Assembly: GCF_900141635.1 (NCBI RefSeq)
Contig: NZ_FSRH01000012.1
Span: forward strand, 45,198-109,197
Reading direction: 5' to 3'
Length of the DNA stretch: 64,000 nt
Source of the DNA: Peptoclostridium litorale DSM 5388
GTDB lineage: Bacteria; Bacillota; Clostridia; Peptostreptococcales; Peptostreptococcaceae
Shown piece by piece: positions 18,437 through 29,053 of the stretch; within the stretch, counting starts at the first letter, position 1; every line of letters begins with the position of its first letter. The position numbers and the translations under genes are program-made. The notes under the pieces were generated by a model. It was given only the letters and a program-made list of their open reading frames with translations. It did no database searches and was not told the origin of the DNA.

Positions 18437-19789
18437 CTATATGCTCTCCACCATTGGGTCTATTGGATAGTCCCCGTCAAAGCATGCGCTGCAAAAGCTA
18501 AGCTTTCCATGGGTTGCAGATCTCATTCCATCTATTGATATGAATCTTAGTGAGTCCGCTCCTATTATCTCACATATCTTGTCCACAGGATTGCTTGAAG
18601 CTATAAGCTTGCTCCTTCTTGGAGTGTCTATTCCGAAATAGCAAGAATACTTTACTGGCGGAGATGTTATTCTAAGGTGGACTTCCTTAGCCCCGGCCTT
18701 TCTTATGCTTTCTATGAGCTGCTTGGAAGTTGTTCCCCTGACTATTGAATCGTCAACAAGTATTACTCTTTTTCCCTTTATGACTTCCTTGAGAGGGTTT
18801 AGTTTAAGCTTTACTCCAACTTCTCTTTCCTTTTGAGTGGGCTTTATGAATGTCCTTCCAACATATCTGTTCTTTACAAGCCCTTCCATGAAAGGTATGC
18901 CCGACTCCTTGGAGTATCCTATGGCTCCCGCCCATCCAGAGTCCGGAACCGGAACAACCACGTCAGCATCTACAAACGATTCCCTTGCCAGCAGCTCTCC
19001 CGTTTCTACCCTGAACTTGTATGCGTTTATTCCGTCTATTGTAGCGTCATTTCTTGCAAAATATACGTGTTCGAATATGCAGCAACTTCTTCTCGCATAG
19101 TCCGTCTCATAAAAGAACGACTCCATCTTGCCATCTTTTATAAGCACTATCTCTCCGGGCTCTACATCTCTTACTATTTCCGCACCTATTACATCTATTG
19201 CGCTGTCCTCCGACGCCACTATATAGTCATTTCCTCTCTTGCCTATTCTAAGAGGCCTGAATCCATTCGGGTCCCTTACTGCAACAAGTTCCTTTTCAGT
19301 CATTATAGCAAGCGAGTAAGCCCCCTTTATAAGTGACATTGTCCTCTTTACAGCATCCACTATGTCATCGCCCTTGTAGTATCTTGCAAGAAGGTACAGT
19401 ATGACTTCGGAATCTATTGATGTTTGAAATATAAGCCCGTCGTCTTCAAGTCTTTCCTTGAGCACGTCACTGTTTACAAGATTTCCATTGTGGGCTATTG
19501 CTATCTTTCCGCCCCTGCACATCCCCACAAGCGGCTGTGAATTGGAAGGGTGGCTTCCTCCTGCCGTAGAATACCTTACATGGCCTATACCTATGTTTCC
19601 ACTTAGCGTCTTAAGCTGTTCTTCCTTGAATACATCTGTTACAAGCCCCATCCCCTTGTGATGGTTGATCCTTCCGTTAAGCGTTGCTATACCGCAGCTC
19701 TCCTGACCCCTGTGCTGCAGTGAAAAAAGCGAATAGTATACGTCCTTTGCAACATTTTCATCAGAATAAACTCCAACTATTCCACACAT
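18437..19789 (-). CDS. purF: Amidophosphoribosyltransferase
   Basis: The 450-residue committed-step enzyme of purine synthesis, making phosphoribosylamine from PRPP and glutamine. Cys2 is the N-terminal glutaminase nucleophile exposed after Met removal, followed by GIVGVY and LQHRGQES. The PRPP loop VILVDDSIVRGTT sits in the C-terminal half. Cysteines for the 4Fe-4S cluster of Bacillus-type PurF are plausible: CCIFE around residue 240, and the late SFCSACFDG. A GGGGG site lies before the ATG. Confidence 0.95.
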   Translation of the reverse strand: MCGIVGVYSDENVAKDVYYSLFSLQHRGQESCGIATLNGRINHHKGMGLVTDVFKEEQLKTLSGNIGIGHVRYSTAGGSHPSNSQPLVGMCRGGKIAIAHNGNLVNSDVLKERLEDDGLIFQTSIDSEVILYLLARYYKGDDIVDAVKRTMSLIKGAYSLAIMTEKELVAVRDPNGFRPLRIGKRGNDYIVASEDSAIDVIGAEIVRDVEPGEIVLIKDGKMESFFYETDYARRSCCIFEHVYFARNDATIDGINAYKFRVETGELLARESFVDADVVVPVPDSGWAGAIGYSKESGIPFMEGLVKNRYVGRTFIKPTQKEREVGVKLKLNPLKEVIKGKRVILVDDSIVRGTTSKQLIESIRKAGAKEVHLRITSPPVKYSCYFGIDTPRRSKLIASSNPVDKICEIIGADSLRFISIDGMRSATHGKLSFCSACFDGDYPIDPMVESI

Positions 19790-19802
19790 TTGTAAAAGCC
19801 CC

Positions 19803-20507
19803 CTATTTGTCCTCTATTCTCTCAAGAACCTTTTTATAGCTTTCTATTACATCTCCAAGGTCTCTTCTGAATCTGTCCTTGTCCATCTTTTCATTAGTGC
19901 TCATATCCCAAAGCCTGCAAGTGTCAGGAGATATCTCATCTGAAAGTATTACCTCTCCGTCGTATCTTCCAAACTCAAGTTTGAAGTCAACAAGCCTTAG
20001 TCCTGCCTTTTCGAAAAACGCCTTCATAACTTCGTTTATTTTCAGAGTCTGCTCTTTTATGGCTTTTATTTCTTCTCTTGTCGCAAGTCCTATTGCAACT
20101 GCATGGTCGTCGTTTATAAGCGGATCTCCAAGGTCATCGTTTTTGTAGCAAAGCTCAAATATTGGCTCTGAAAACACTATTCCCTCTTCTATTCCAAGTC
20201 TCTTGCTCATAGAACCTGCGGAGATATTTCTTACTATGACCTCAAGAGGCACTATTTCAACAGCCTTTACAAGCATCTCTCTGTCAGACAGCTTTTTAAT
20301 GAAATGGCTTGAAATACCTTCTTTAGCAAGCAGTTCAAATAGTATTGACGATATGCTGTTGTTTATCATTCCCTTTTCCATTATGGTGTCTTTTTTAACA
20401 CCGTTGAATGCAGTTGCATCGTCCTTGTAGTACACAACGTACTCCTTAGGATTTTCTGTCTTGTAAACCTGCTTTGCCTTTCCCTCGTATAAAAGCTCTT
20501 TTTTCAT
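19803..20507 (-). CDS. purC: SAICAR synthetase
   Basis: SAICAR synthetase of 234 residues, ligating aspartate to CAIR with ATP. It begins [16 protein letters not shown] and includes the family motifs VVRNISAGS and LVDFKLEFG, with [12 protein letters not shown] near the end. An AGGAGG site is present. It follows purE by 100 bases and precedes purF by 13. Confidence 0.95.
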   Translation of the reverse strand: MKKELLYEGKAKQVYKTENPKEYVVYYKDDATAFNGVKKDTIMEKGMINNSISSILFELLAKEGISSHFIKKLSDREMLVKAVEIVPLEVIVRNISAGSMSKRLGIEEGIVFSEPIFELCYKNDDLGDPLINDDHAVAIGLATREEIKAIKEQTLKINEVMKAFFEKAGLRLVDFKLEFGRYDGEVILSDEISPDTCRLWDMSTNEKMDKDRFRRDLGDVIESYKKVLERIEDK

Positions 20508-20607
20508 TATATATCTCCTCCTGTTTATTCTTTTTCAAAAATGCGGCATGTGCCTTTAATCAATCAGAATCAACAAACTGTCTATTTCACAATGTCTTAA
20601 AATATAT

Positions 20608-21084
20608 CTACTGTATTGATGCGTCGTCTTCAAGAACCTGTTTCATCATGTCTTCCCTGTGCTTTTTAAGCGCTTCCTTAAGCTGAGGATATTTAAGTGC
20701 CATTATTTGAAGAGCCAGTATAGCGGCGTTAAGCCCTCCGTCAATTGCAACTGTCGCAACAGGTATTCCCTTTGGCATTTGGACTATTGAAAGAAGTGCA
20801 TCCATTCCGTCTAGTGTGGATGATTTTATTGGAACTCCTATTACAGGCATCAAAGTGTGTGCTGCAACCACGCCTGGAAGATGAGCAGCCTTGCCTGCAG
20901 CCGCTATTATAAGGTCGTATCCTTCTCTTTCAATGTTTTCGATATGCTCGAAAACCTGCTTTGGCGTTCTGTGCGCTGAAAGCGCTCTCACACTAACATG
21001 TACCCCGTGCTCTCTTAGAAACTTTACAGCCTCCTCAAGCTTTGGATAATCAGACTTTGAACCCATTAGTATAGATACCTTCAT
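20608..21084 (-). CDS. purE: N5-CAIR mutase PurE
   Basis: A PurE of about 158 residues, first gene of the purine cluster. The phosphate-binding MGSKSDYP motif and SAHRTP follow the short class I form, which works with PurK; no purK is in this window, so CO2 use by a class II-like form is not excluded. I set the start at 21084 because GGAGGG lies 7 bases upstream. The leader contains an AAAGTTC/GAACTTT inverted repeat about 25-50 bases before the start, possibly regulatory. No purine riboswitch precedes this gene. Confidence 0.92.
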   Translation of the reverse strand: MKVSILMGSKSDYPKLEEAVKFLREHGVHVSVRALSAHRTPKQVFEHIENIEREGYDLIIAAAGKAAHLPGVVAAHTLMPVIGVPIKSSTLDGMDALLSIVQMPKGIPVATVAIDGGLNAAILALQIMALKYPQLKEALKKHREDMMKQVLEDDASIQ

Positions 21085-21110
21085 ATTCCATCCCTCCAAC
21101 AAAATTTTTC

Positions 21111-21134
21111 AAAAGTTCATACTAGGCGAACTTT
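21111..21134. repeat. Inverted repeat in the purE leader
   Basis: AAAGTTC and GAACTTT flank a 9-base spacer just upstream of the purE ribosome site. It could be an operator or an mRNA hairpin. It does not have the CGAA/TTCG spacing of a Bacillus PurBox pair. Confidence 0.4.
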
Positions 21135-21185
21135 ATGTCGCTAATTTTACATTACATTCGTATTTGTACCCTAATTTTTGTACAT

Positions 21186-21216
21186 TAAAAGCCCCATCGA
21201 TTTTAATGGGGCTTTA
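21186..21216 (-). terminator. Terminator of the purine permease gene
   Basis: A GCCCCAT/ATGGGGC stem (21191-21197 and 21206-21212) with A/T flanks lies 8 bases beyond the permease stop codon and separates it from purE. Confidence 0.8.
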
Positions 21217-21223
21217 TTCACTT

Positions 21224-22564
21224 TTACGCCATAAAAGCGTATTTTAATATGAACAAGAACGATAATATATATAGAGATATTTGTACTTCTTTTCCCTTGC
21301 CTGTAAACAGCTTTATAAGCGTATATGAAACAATACCAAATACAAGACCTTCTGCTATGCTGTATGCAAGAGGCATCATCAGTATTGTAAGGAATGCTGG
21401 TATGGCCTCTGTAAAGTTCTCAAAGTCTATTCTAAGGACAGATGAAGCCATCATAACTCCTACAAGTACAAGTACAGGTGCAGTCGCCTGAGCCGGTATC
21501 GCAGTGAATACTGGTGCAAACAGCGTAGATATAAGGAACATGAACCCTGCCACAACCGCGGTAAGCCCTGTTCTTCCGCCTTCTGCTATTCCCGATGCAC
21601 TCTCTACAAATGTTGTAACCGTCGAAGTTCCCATCATAGCTCCCACAGTAGTACCTATAGCGTCTGCGAAAAGCGCCTGTTTTGCTCTTGGAAGCTGTCC
21701 CTTTTCATCAAGCATGTTTGCCTTTGATGCCAGACCTACAAGGCAGCCTATTGTATCAAACAGGTCTACAAACAGGAAAGTGAACACTACTACGACCATG
21801 TCAAAGCTGAATATGTCAGCAACAGGTACGTTTTTGAATGCCATCATTATAGGCGAAAGTGACGGTGGAGTACTCATAAAACCATTAGGGGAATCTACAA
21901 GTCCAAGTACCATTCCTGCAACAGATGTAACTACCATTCCTATAAGGAAAGATCCCTTTACATTTTTGACAAGCAGCACTGATGTGAATATTATTCCAAA
22001 CAGTGTAAGTATCATAAGAGGGCTCTTCATGTCCCCAAGAGTTACTATGGCCCCTCCAGCCTGTATCATTCCAACATTTGCAAGTCCTATGAACGCTATG
22101 AAAAGTCCTATTCCAGCTGTAACTGCGTTTTTAAGGAATACAGGTATTGCGTTTATTATCTTTTCACGCACATTGAAGAAAGTAAGAAGTATGAATATAA
22201 TACCTTCAATCAAAACGGCAGTAAGTGCAAACTGCCAGCTGTAGCCCATGTTTATTACTACTCCATATGCAAAGAATGCATTAAGTCCCATTCCCGGAGC
22301 AAGTACGAAAGGATAGTTTGCAAAGAATCCCATTATGAACGTTGCAAGTGCTGCTGAAAGTGCTGTGGCCACGAATACAGCTCCCTTGTCCATTCCGGCA
22401 TCTCCAAGTATAAGAGGGTTTACAACAAGTATGTACGCCATTGTCATAAACGTAGTGATTCCTGCAATTAGTTCCCTTTTCATGTCGGTTTCATGCAGTG
22501 AAAGCTTAAATAAATTTTCCAAAATTCCATTTCCAGCAGATTTGCTGATATTGCTGTTTTCCAT
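21224..22564 (-). CDS. pbuG: Hypoxanthine/guanine permease, AzgA/PbuG family
   Basis: 446 residues with twelve to fourteen membrane segments, of the NCS2/AzgA-like purine permease group. Characteristic parts are ITTFMTMAYILVVNP (about 35-50), FVLAPGMGLNAFFAY (about 86-100), FVDLFDTIGCLVGLA and the MGTSTVTTFVESASG stretch. Such proteins import guanine, hypoxanthine or adenine by proton symport. A guanine riboswitch lies in the leader, which favours a guanine or hypoxanthine role like Bacillus PbuG. GAGGAGG is 10 bases before the ATG. The gene is monocistronic with its own terminator. Confidence 0.88.
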   Translation of the reverse strand: MENSNISKSAGNGILENLFKLSLHETDMKRELIAGITTFMTMAYILVVNPLILGDAGMDKGAVFVATALSAALATFIMGFFANYPFVLAPGMGLNAFFAYGVVINMGYSWQFALTAVLIEGIIFILLTFFNVREKIINAIPVFLKNAVTAGIGLFIAFIGLANVGMIQAGGAIVTLGDMKSPLMILTLFGIIFTSVLLVKNVKGSFLIGMVVTSVAGMVLGLVDSPNGFMSTPPSLSPIMMAFKNVPVADIFSFDMVVVVFTFLFVDLFDTIGCLVGLASKANMLDEKGQLPRAKQALFADAIGTTVGAMMGTSTVTTFVESASGIAEGGRTGLTAVVAGFMFLISTLFAPVFTAIPAQATAPVLVLVGVMMASSVLRIDFENFTEAIPAFLTILMMPLAYSIAEGLVFGIVSYTLIKLFTGKGKEVQISLYILSFLFILKYAFMA

Positions 22565-22737
22565 TTTTTAGTTTTCCTCCTCAGATTTTTTTCTAAAGGC
22601 AAAAGCCCTAAATGCCCTCTCGGGGGAGAAAATCTAATGGATTCATGGATCACTCAAAGGCTGGGCTCTCCAAAAAATAATATGGAGGCCCTGCCCATTA
22701 TAAGCAAAACCTCCATCAGACTCTTTTCAAGAAGTTT

Positions 22738-22806
22738 TGCTCATAGTAGGAAATTTTACGGCTTTCCTGTAGAAACTCCCAGACCGTATTACCGGGATTA
22801 TATGAG
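22738..22806 (-). promoter_or_regulatory. Guanine riboswitch upstream of the purine permease
   Basis: Read on the minus strand, this is a canonical purine aptamer: P1 GCTCATA/TATGAGC, J1/2 TATAATC, P2 arms CCGG/CTGG-like, J2/3 GTTTCTAC, loop CCGTAAA and J3/1 ACTAT. The specificity base corresponding to position 74 is C, indicating guanine or hypoxanthine rather than adenine. A 10-bp helix can form between GCAAAACTTC, which overlaps the 3' P1 strand, and a downstream GAGGTTTTGC, which would compete with P1; this is a candidate switch element. It lies about 175 bases before the permease start. Confidence 0.92.
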
Positions 22807-22850
22807 CAAAGCAAAATGCTTTTTATCCACTTGCCTAACTACATACTTAT

Positions 22851-22878
22851 TTTATATCAGGTAGAAGATAAAAGTCAA
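22851..22878 (-). promoter_or_regulatory. Promoter of the riboswitch-permease transcript
   Basis: On the minus strand TTGACT (22878-22873) and TATAAA (22856-22851) are separated by 16 bases, starting transcription shortly before the aptamer. Confidence 0.6.
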
Positions 22879-22923
22879 TATTTTTGTGTATTTTATTCAA
22901 TTTATTTTTCAAGTAAGTTCGTT

Positions 22924-22936
22924 ATGTTCCGAACAT
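22924..22936. promoter_or_regulatory. Palindrome ATGTTC-C-GAACAT, PurBox-like
   Basis: A perfect 13-base palindrome about 45 bases upstream of the permease -35 element and just past the guaA stop. On the plus strand TTCCGAACATT resembles the core of a Bacillus PurR box (CCGAAC). A second box is not apparent, so the assignment is tentative. Confidence 0.35.
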
Positions 22937-22963
22937 TATGTTGTATTTCTCATCCAATAGTTC

Positions 22964-24499
22964 TTATTCCCATTCTATTGTTCCAGGAGGCTTCGAAGTT
23001 ATGTCGTAAACAACTCTGTTTACATGGTCAACTTCGTTAACTATCCTCGTTGAAATTCTCTCAAGCACCTCGTAAGGTATCTTGTACCAGTCGCTTGTCA
23101 TTCCGTCGCTGCTCGCCACGGCTCTTATTCCTACAAGATGTGCGTATGTTCTCTCGTCTCCCATTACTCCTACAGTCATTACGTCCGGAAGAACTGCAAA
23201 CGCCTGCCATATTTCCTTGTAAAGTCCTGCAGACTTAAGCTCCTGCATGTATATTGCATCGGCTTCTCTTAGTATGTCGCATTTTTCCTGTGTAACCTCT
23301 CCTATTACCCTTATTCCCAGTCCTGGTCCTGGGAATGGATGTCTGAATATAAGTTCTTCTGATATTCCAAGCTCAAGTCCAAGTCTTCTAACTTCGTCTT
23401 TGAAAAGCTCTCTTAAAGGCTCCACTATTTCAAACTCTATGTCTTCTGGAATACCTCCAACGTTGTGGTGAGATTTGATTACAGATGCACCGCTGTCGCC
23501 CGATCCGCTCTCTATTACGTCAGGGTATATTGTTCCTTGAACAAGGAAGTCCATCTTTCCAAGCTTGTTAGACTCTTCTTCGAATACCCTTATGAACTCT
23601 TCTCCTATTATCTTTCTCTTGCTCTCAGGCTCTGTAACTCCCTTAAGCTTTGAAAGGAATCTCTCCTGTACATTCACCCTTATGAGGTTCATGTGGAATT
23701 CTTCCCTGAATATAGCCTCTACGTGGTCTCCCTCGTCCTTTCTCAGAAGGCCGTGGTCAACAAATACACAAGTAAGGTTGTCCCCTATTGCCCTGTGTAC
23801 AAGTACAGCTGCAACAGAAGAGTCAACGCCTCCGCTAAGGGCGCATAGAACCTTCTTGTCTCCTACTTTGTCCTTTATCTCTTTTACCTTCTCGTCTATG
23901 AATGATCCCATAGTCCAAGTTCCTTCAAGCTTGCATACCGCGTGAAGGAAGTTTCTTATTATCATGTATCCGTCAACTGTGTGCTCAACCTCTGGGTGGA
24001 ACTGGACAGCATAAAGGTTTTTAGCCGTGTTTTGCATTGCAGCTATAGGGCAGTCTTCAGTGCTTGCCACTGCCTCGAAGCCTTCTGGTGCAGTTTCTAT
24101 ATAGTCGGTATGTGACATCCAGCACAGGTTAGACTTGTCCATTCCTTCAAACAGTACGGAATCCTTGTACTCTATGCGAGTCTTTCCATATTCTCTCTTT
24201 TCAGCCTTTGCCACTTTTCCACCAAGTGTATGCGCCATAAGCTGGGCTCCGTAGCATATTCCAAGTACAGGAACGCCAAGGCTGAATATCTCCTTGTCGA
24301 CTCTTGGAGCGCCTTCGCCATATACGCTTGAAGGTCCTCCTGTGAATATTATCCCTTTAGGGTTTTTTGCCTTTATCTGCTCTATTGAGTATGTGTATGG
24401 AACTACCTCGCAGTAGACATTCGCTTCTCTCACCCTTCTGGCTATAAGCTGATTGTACTGCCCTCCAAAATCTACAACTAAAACAAGCTCTTTATTCAT
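22964..24499 (-). CDS. guaA: GMP synthase (glutamine-hydrolysing)
   Basis: A full-length 511-residue GuaA converting XMP to GMP. The N-terminal class I glutaminase has the nucleophile Cys in GICYGAQ and a distal FHPEVEH; the central ATP pyrophosphatase loop is LSGGVDSS; the C-terminal dimerisation domain ends in KPPGTIEWE. The gene starts 2 bases after the guaB stop with GGGAGAGG as ribosome site, so guaB-guaA form one unit for the IMP-to-GMP branch. Confidence 0.96.
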   Translation of the reverse strand: MNKELVLVVDFGGQYNQLIARRVREANVYCEVVPYTYSIEQIKAKNPKGIIFTGGPSSVYGEGAPRVDKEIFSLGVPVLGICYGAQLMAHTLGGKVAKAEKREYGKTRIEYKDSVLFEGMDKSNLCWMSHTDYIETAPEGFEAVASTEDCPIAAMQNTAKNLYAVQFHPEVEHTVDGYMIIRNFLHAVCKLEGTWTMGSFIDEKVKEIKDKVGDKKVLCALSGGVDSSVAAVLVHRAIGDNLTCVFVDHGLLRKDEGDHVEAIFREEFHMNLIRVNVQERFLSKLKGVTEPESKRKIIGEEFIRVFEEESNKLGKMDFLVQGTIYPDVIESGSGDSGASVIKSHHNVGGIPEDIEFEIVEPLRELFKDEVRRLGLELGISEELIFRHPFPGPGLGIRVIGEVTQEKCDILREADAIYMQELKSAGLYKEIWQAFAVLPDVMTVGVMGDERTYAHLVGIRAVASSDGMTSDWYKIPYEVLERISTRIVNEVDHVNRVVYDITSKPPGTIEWE

Positions 24500-24501
24500 T
24501 A

Positions 24502-26004
<1,503 letters not shown>

Positions 26005-26052
26005 CTATATTATATCAAAAAAACCTGAACAATGAAGTAAAGAGCAGAATCA

Positions 26053-26115
26053 TTATTCAGGCATAAATCAAAAAGACGACAAGACAGGGATATTTTTTCG
26101 CGATACCCCGACAAA
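26053..26115 (-). terminator. Candidate riboswitch expression platform before guaB
   Basis: On the minus strand GGGGTAT can pair with ATATCCC a few bases later, followed after a short gap by a T5 run. GTCGG just before this stem is complementary to the CCGAC at the aptamer's 3' side, which could form an alternative antiterminator. This is a manual reading of pairing and has not been folded by program. Confidence 0.4.
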
Positions 26116-26166
26116 TGAAAACCAATCACACAAAATCATCTTATTTAAGATTTAATAACAATTCCA

Positions 26167-26233
26167 CTCATAGTCGGAATTTTTACGGTTTTCCGGTAGA
26201 GACAGTCGGCCCATATTACCGAATGTATATGAG
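26167..26233 (-). promoter_or_regulatory. Purine riboswitch aptamer (variant) upstream of guaBA
   Basis: The minus strand shows P1 CTCATA/TATGAG, P2 TCGG/CCGA, loop 2 with ATATGG, CTACC at the end of J2/3, loop 3 with CCGTAAA and J3/1 ACTAT with C at the specificity position. The joining strand J1/2 reads TATACAT instead of TATAATC, and J2/3 reads GTCTCTAC instead of GTTTCTAC. The overall fold is clear; ligand preference may be guanine or a related compound. Confidence 0.85.
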
Positions 26234-26269
26234 GGATTATATATTTAATATTCAGTTTTTGTTCCTCAT

Positions 26270-26298
26270 AATATATCAAAATTAGCTATCCATGTCAA
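26270..26298 (-). promoter_or_regulatory. Sigma-A promoter of the guaBA transcript
   Basis: Minus strand TTGACA (26298-26293), a 17-base spacer and TATATT (26275-26270), about 37 bases before the aptamer. Confidence 0.75.
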
Positions 26299-26420
26299 CA
26301 CGCATGGAATTTTTAGAATATTCAGTATAGTATCATTCCTTTTGAAAATGCTGAGACAGACAAAATTTTACCATTGTCACTCCGTATTATTTTTTTATTT
26401 ATACATTTTTTTGTACTTCA

Positions 26421-26448
26421 ATAAAAAACAGCCGCACGAGTGCGGCTG
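26421..26448 (-). terminator. Terminator of the amino-acid ABC operon
   Basis: CAGCCGCAC/GTGCGGCTG stem (26429-26437 and 26440-26448) followed on the minus strand by a T6 run, just downstream of the ATPase gene. Confidence 0.92.
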
Positions 26449-26467
26449 ACTACTTATATGTTTTATG

Positions 26468-27190
26468 CTATAAAATTTTTCCAAGAAAATCCTGAGTCCT
26501 AGGATGCTGAGGGTTTGCAAATATTTCTTTCGGATCGCCCTCTTCTACTATGTCTCCTCCATCCATGAACACAAGCCTGTCTCCAACCTCTTTTGCAAAT
26601 CCCATCTCGTGAGTTACCACCACCATTGTCATACCTTCGGCTGCAAGCTCTTTCATAACCTCAAGAACCTCTCCTACCATTTCAGGGTCAAGAGCCGATG
26701 TAGGCTCGTCAAAAAGCATAACGTCAGGAGACATGGCAAGAGCCCTTGCTATTGCTATCCTTTGCTTTTGTCCTCCTGAAAGCTGTCCCGGATAGCTGTT
26801 AGCCTTGTCAGCAAGCCCTACTCTGTTCAAAAGGTCCATGGCGACCTTTTCCGACTCTTCCTTACTCAGCCCCTTGAGCTTCATAGGTGCAAGCGTTATG
26901 TTGCTAAGCACGCTCATATGAGGGAACAGGTTGAACTGCTGGAACACCATTCCCATGTTTTGTCTCAATTTGTTTATGTCGTTTTTCTTGTCAGTTATTG
27001 AAACTCCCTCGAATATTATCTCTCCATCCGTAGGCTCCTCCAAAAGGTTCAAACATCTTAGGAAAGTTGATTTACCAGAACCCGAAGGCCCTATTACAAC
27101 CACAACCTCTCCTTTTTCTATTTCTATGTCCACACCCTTTAAGACATGCAGACTTCCAAATTTCTTATGAAGATTCTTTACACTAATCAC
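26468..27190 (-). CDS. Polar amino-acid ABC transporter, ATP-binding protein
   Basis: A 240-residue PAAT-type ATPase (GlnQ/ArtP-like) energising amino-acid uptake. Walker [10 protein letters not shown], signature LSGGQ, Walker [13 protein letters not shown] and the H-loop His of VVVTHEM are all present. Its start overlaps the permease gene by 8 bases. It is the third gene of a binding protein-permease-ATPase operon under T-box control; the substrate is inferred to be arginine from the specifier codon. Confidence 0.9.
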   Translation of the reverse strand: MISVKNLHKKFGSLHVLKGVDIEIEKGEVVVVIGPSGSGKSTFLRCLNLLEEPTDGEIIFEGVSITDKKNDINKLRQNMGMVFQQFNLFPHMSVLSNITLAPMKLKGLSKEESEKVAMDLLNRVGLADKANSYPGQLSGGQKQRIAIARALAMSPDVMLFDEPTSALDPEMVGEVLEVMKELAAEGMTMVVVTHEMGFAKEVGDRLVFMDGGDIVEEGDPKEIFANPQHPRTQDFLGKIL

Positions 27191-27833
27191 CAGTTCTCAA
27201 TCTCCTTTCAACAACTCCCAGAAGCTTTGAAAGCGTAAATGTCATTGCAAAATATATCAAAGCAACTATTAAAAGAGGCTCAAAAGGCCTGTATATATTG
27301 CCTCTTATTGTATCGGCATTGTACATAAGATCGTGTATACCTATTATTGAAACTATTGCCGACTCCTTTATTACAACTATGAATTCGTTTCCAAGCGCAG
27401 GAAGTATGTTTCTAAACGCCTGAGGTATTATTATATATCTCATTGTCATCCCGTATGTGAACCCAAGAGATCTCGACGCCTCCGTCTGCCCCTTGTCCAC
27501 CGCCTGTATGCCCGCACGTATTATCTCCGCAACATAGGCTCCGCTGTTCATAGAAAGGGCTATAACCCCTGCCAGAAAGTCCGGAAGATCTATCCCTATT
27601 ACAGGAAGTCCATAATAAACTATATACAGCTGGACAAGAAGAGGAGTACCCCTTAAAAATTCTATATACGCTCCTGCAATCACATTGAGTATCTTCTTGC
27701 TTGAAAGCCTCATAAGAGCAAGCACTATTCCCAGCGCGACTCCAAAAATCACTGTAAACGCCGCAAGAAATACCGTTATCTTGGCTCCGTTTACAAAAAA
27801 CATCTGATAGTCCTTAACAAAACTAAAATCCAC
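27183..27833 (-). CDS. Polar amino-acid ABC transporter, permease
   Basis: A 216-residue membrane protein with about five helices, of the His/Glu/Gln/Arg permease family. The EAA loop, where the ATPase docks, reads as [31 protein letters not shown] near residue 60 is also typical. It sits 61 bases after the binding-protein gene and overlaps the ATPase gene. Confidence 0.9.
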   Translation of the reverse strand: MDFSFVKDYQMFFVNGAKITVFLAAFTVIFGVALGIVLALMRLSSKKILNVIAGAYIEFLRGTPLLVQLYIVYYGLPVIGIDLPDFLAGVIALSMNSGAYVAEIIRAGIQAVDKGQTEASRSLGFTYGMTMRYIIIPQAFRNILPALGNEFIVVIKESAIVSIIGIHDLMYNADTIRGNIYRPFEPLLIVALIYFAMTFTLSKLLGVVERRLRTGD

Positions 27834-27894
27834 CTTGCACCCTCCTAAACATATACGTTAATCAGGGCAAATACAAAGTATTTGCCCCTAAGTA

Positions 27895-28728
27895 CTATTC
27901 TTGCTCCATAAGTATGTTTGCATCAGCTATGAACTGGTCTATCTTCCCTTCGTCCGAAAGCTTTTTAAGAACGTCATTTATGCTTGAAACAAGATCTTCA
28001 TTTCCTTTTTTCACCGCAACCGCAAAACCTGTATCCTCCGGCTCAAGCTCTATTCCTGTCATTGCAATGTCTGGATTTGCAGATATATATGCCTTTGCTA
28101 CGGGCTTTTCCATAACTATGGCATCAACCTTGTCGTTTTTAAGTTCAAGCACTATGTCTGTAACCTTACCAAGAGCCTTTATTTCCGATTCTGTCATTTT
28201 CTCCTGTGCTATCGACTCCATTGTAGTTCCCTTTTGAACTCCAACCTTTTTGCCCTTAAGATCGTCAAGGGTCTTTATTTTGTCAACATTGTCAGTCTTT
28301 GTAACTACACTTTGAACCTCTTTATAGTATACGTCTGAAAAGTCCACTGCCTTTCTTCTGTCTTCATCAGGATTCATCCCAGCTATTACAACATCGACCT
28401 TCCCAGTCTGAAGCGCAGCCAGCAGACCGTCAAATTTCATATCCTTTATCTCAAGTTCAACGCCAAGTTCTTTTGCTATTTCCTTTGCTATTTCAATGTC
28501 AAATCCAACGATCTCGTCTTTCCCGTCTATCTGCTTGTGAAACTCGAATGGTGGATAATCTGCACTTGTTCCAAGCACGAGCTTGCCTTTTTCCTTTATC
28601 TGCTCCACCTTTGCTGCAGCAGCCGAATCAGATCCTTCTTCCTTTGGAGATGAAGAACATGCTGTAAGAGTAAACAACATTGAAGCCATCATTAAAATTG
28701 CAACTAAACTTTTAAATTTCTTAGACAT
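27895..28728 (-). CDS. Polar amino-acid ABC transporter, binding lipoprotein
   Basis: A 277-residue solute-binding lipoprotein of the family 3 type. The signal peptide ends in LTACSSS with the lipidated Cys near residue 24. The mature part begins with GKLVLGTSADYPPFEF and contains GFDIEIAKEIAKELG, both hallmarks of amino-acid binding members. It is anchored outside the membrane and feeds the permease encoded next. First gene after the T-box leader; GGAGG lies upstream of the ATG. Arginine as substrate is inferred from the leader, not from binding residues. Confidence 0.9.
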   Translation of the reverse strand: MSKKFKSLVAILMMASMLFTLTACSSSPKEEGSDSAAAAKVEQIKEKGKLVLGTSADYPPFEFHKQIDGKDEIVGFDIEIAKEIAKELGVELEIKDMKFDGLLAALQTGKVDVVIAGMNPDEDRRKAVDFSDVYYKEVQSVVTKTDNVDKIKTLDDLKGKKVGVQKGTTMESIAQEKMTESEIKALGKVTDIVLELKNDKVDAIVMEKPVAKAYISANPDIAMTGIELEPEDTGFAVAVKKGNEDLVSSINDVLKKLSDEGKIDQFIADANILMEQE

Positions 28729-28790
28729 TTTTCACAACCTCCTAGTTCTCTAATGTTTTGTTTTTAATATTCCAAATAATGCCGGAAAAC

Positions 28791-29035
28791 AAAAAAAACC
28801 CCGCCCTCAAAGAAATAATACTCTTAAGAGACGAAAGCTATAATCCGTGTTACCACTCTTATTGGCGCAAAGCACCCACTCATTATTCTTTAACGGAGAA
28901 CGCCGGCCCTTCATACTATGATTTCAAAAAGGCTCCTTAGGGATACGCTTCAGTAAGTCATTGATAACGGCCTCACACCAAACGCCGCCTCGCTTAAACA
29001 ACAATCATACCTACTCTTCCCGTCAACAGATTTAC
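28791..29035 (-). promoter_or_regulatory. T-box leader, probable arginine specifier
   Basis: The minus strand shows the parts of a T-box in order: AGTA on the 5' side of stem I, GGTGTGAG in the apical part, GAA-G-CGT-A on the specifier side (CGT at 28947-28945), the T-box sequence AAGAGTGGTAACACGG (28860-28845), and a terminator region ending in T8 (28798-28791). Aligning with the glycine T-box pattern GAA-A-GGC-A places CGU, an arginine codon, as specifier. Uncharged tRNA-Arg would stabilise the antiterminator and switch on the downstream ABC importer. The terminator stem is rich in G-U pairs. Confidence 0.9.
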
Positions 29036-29053
29036 AAGTTCAATTTGAGTAAA

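Noticed and set aside
21103..21223. Bacillus-type double PurBox before purE
   Set aside because: CGAA and TTCG elements exist but are about 26 bases apart rather than the expected 16-17, so the pair does not fit.
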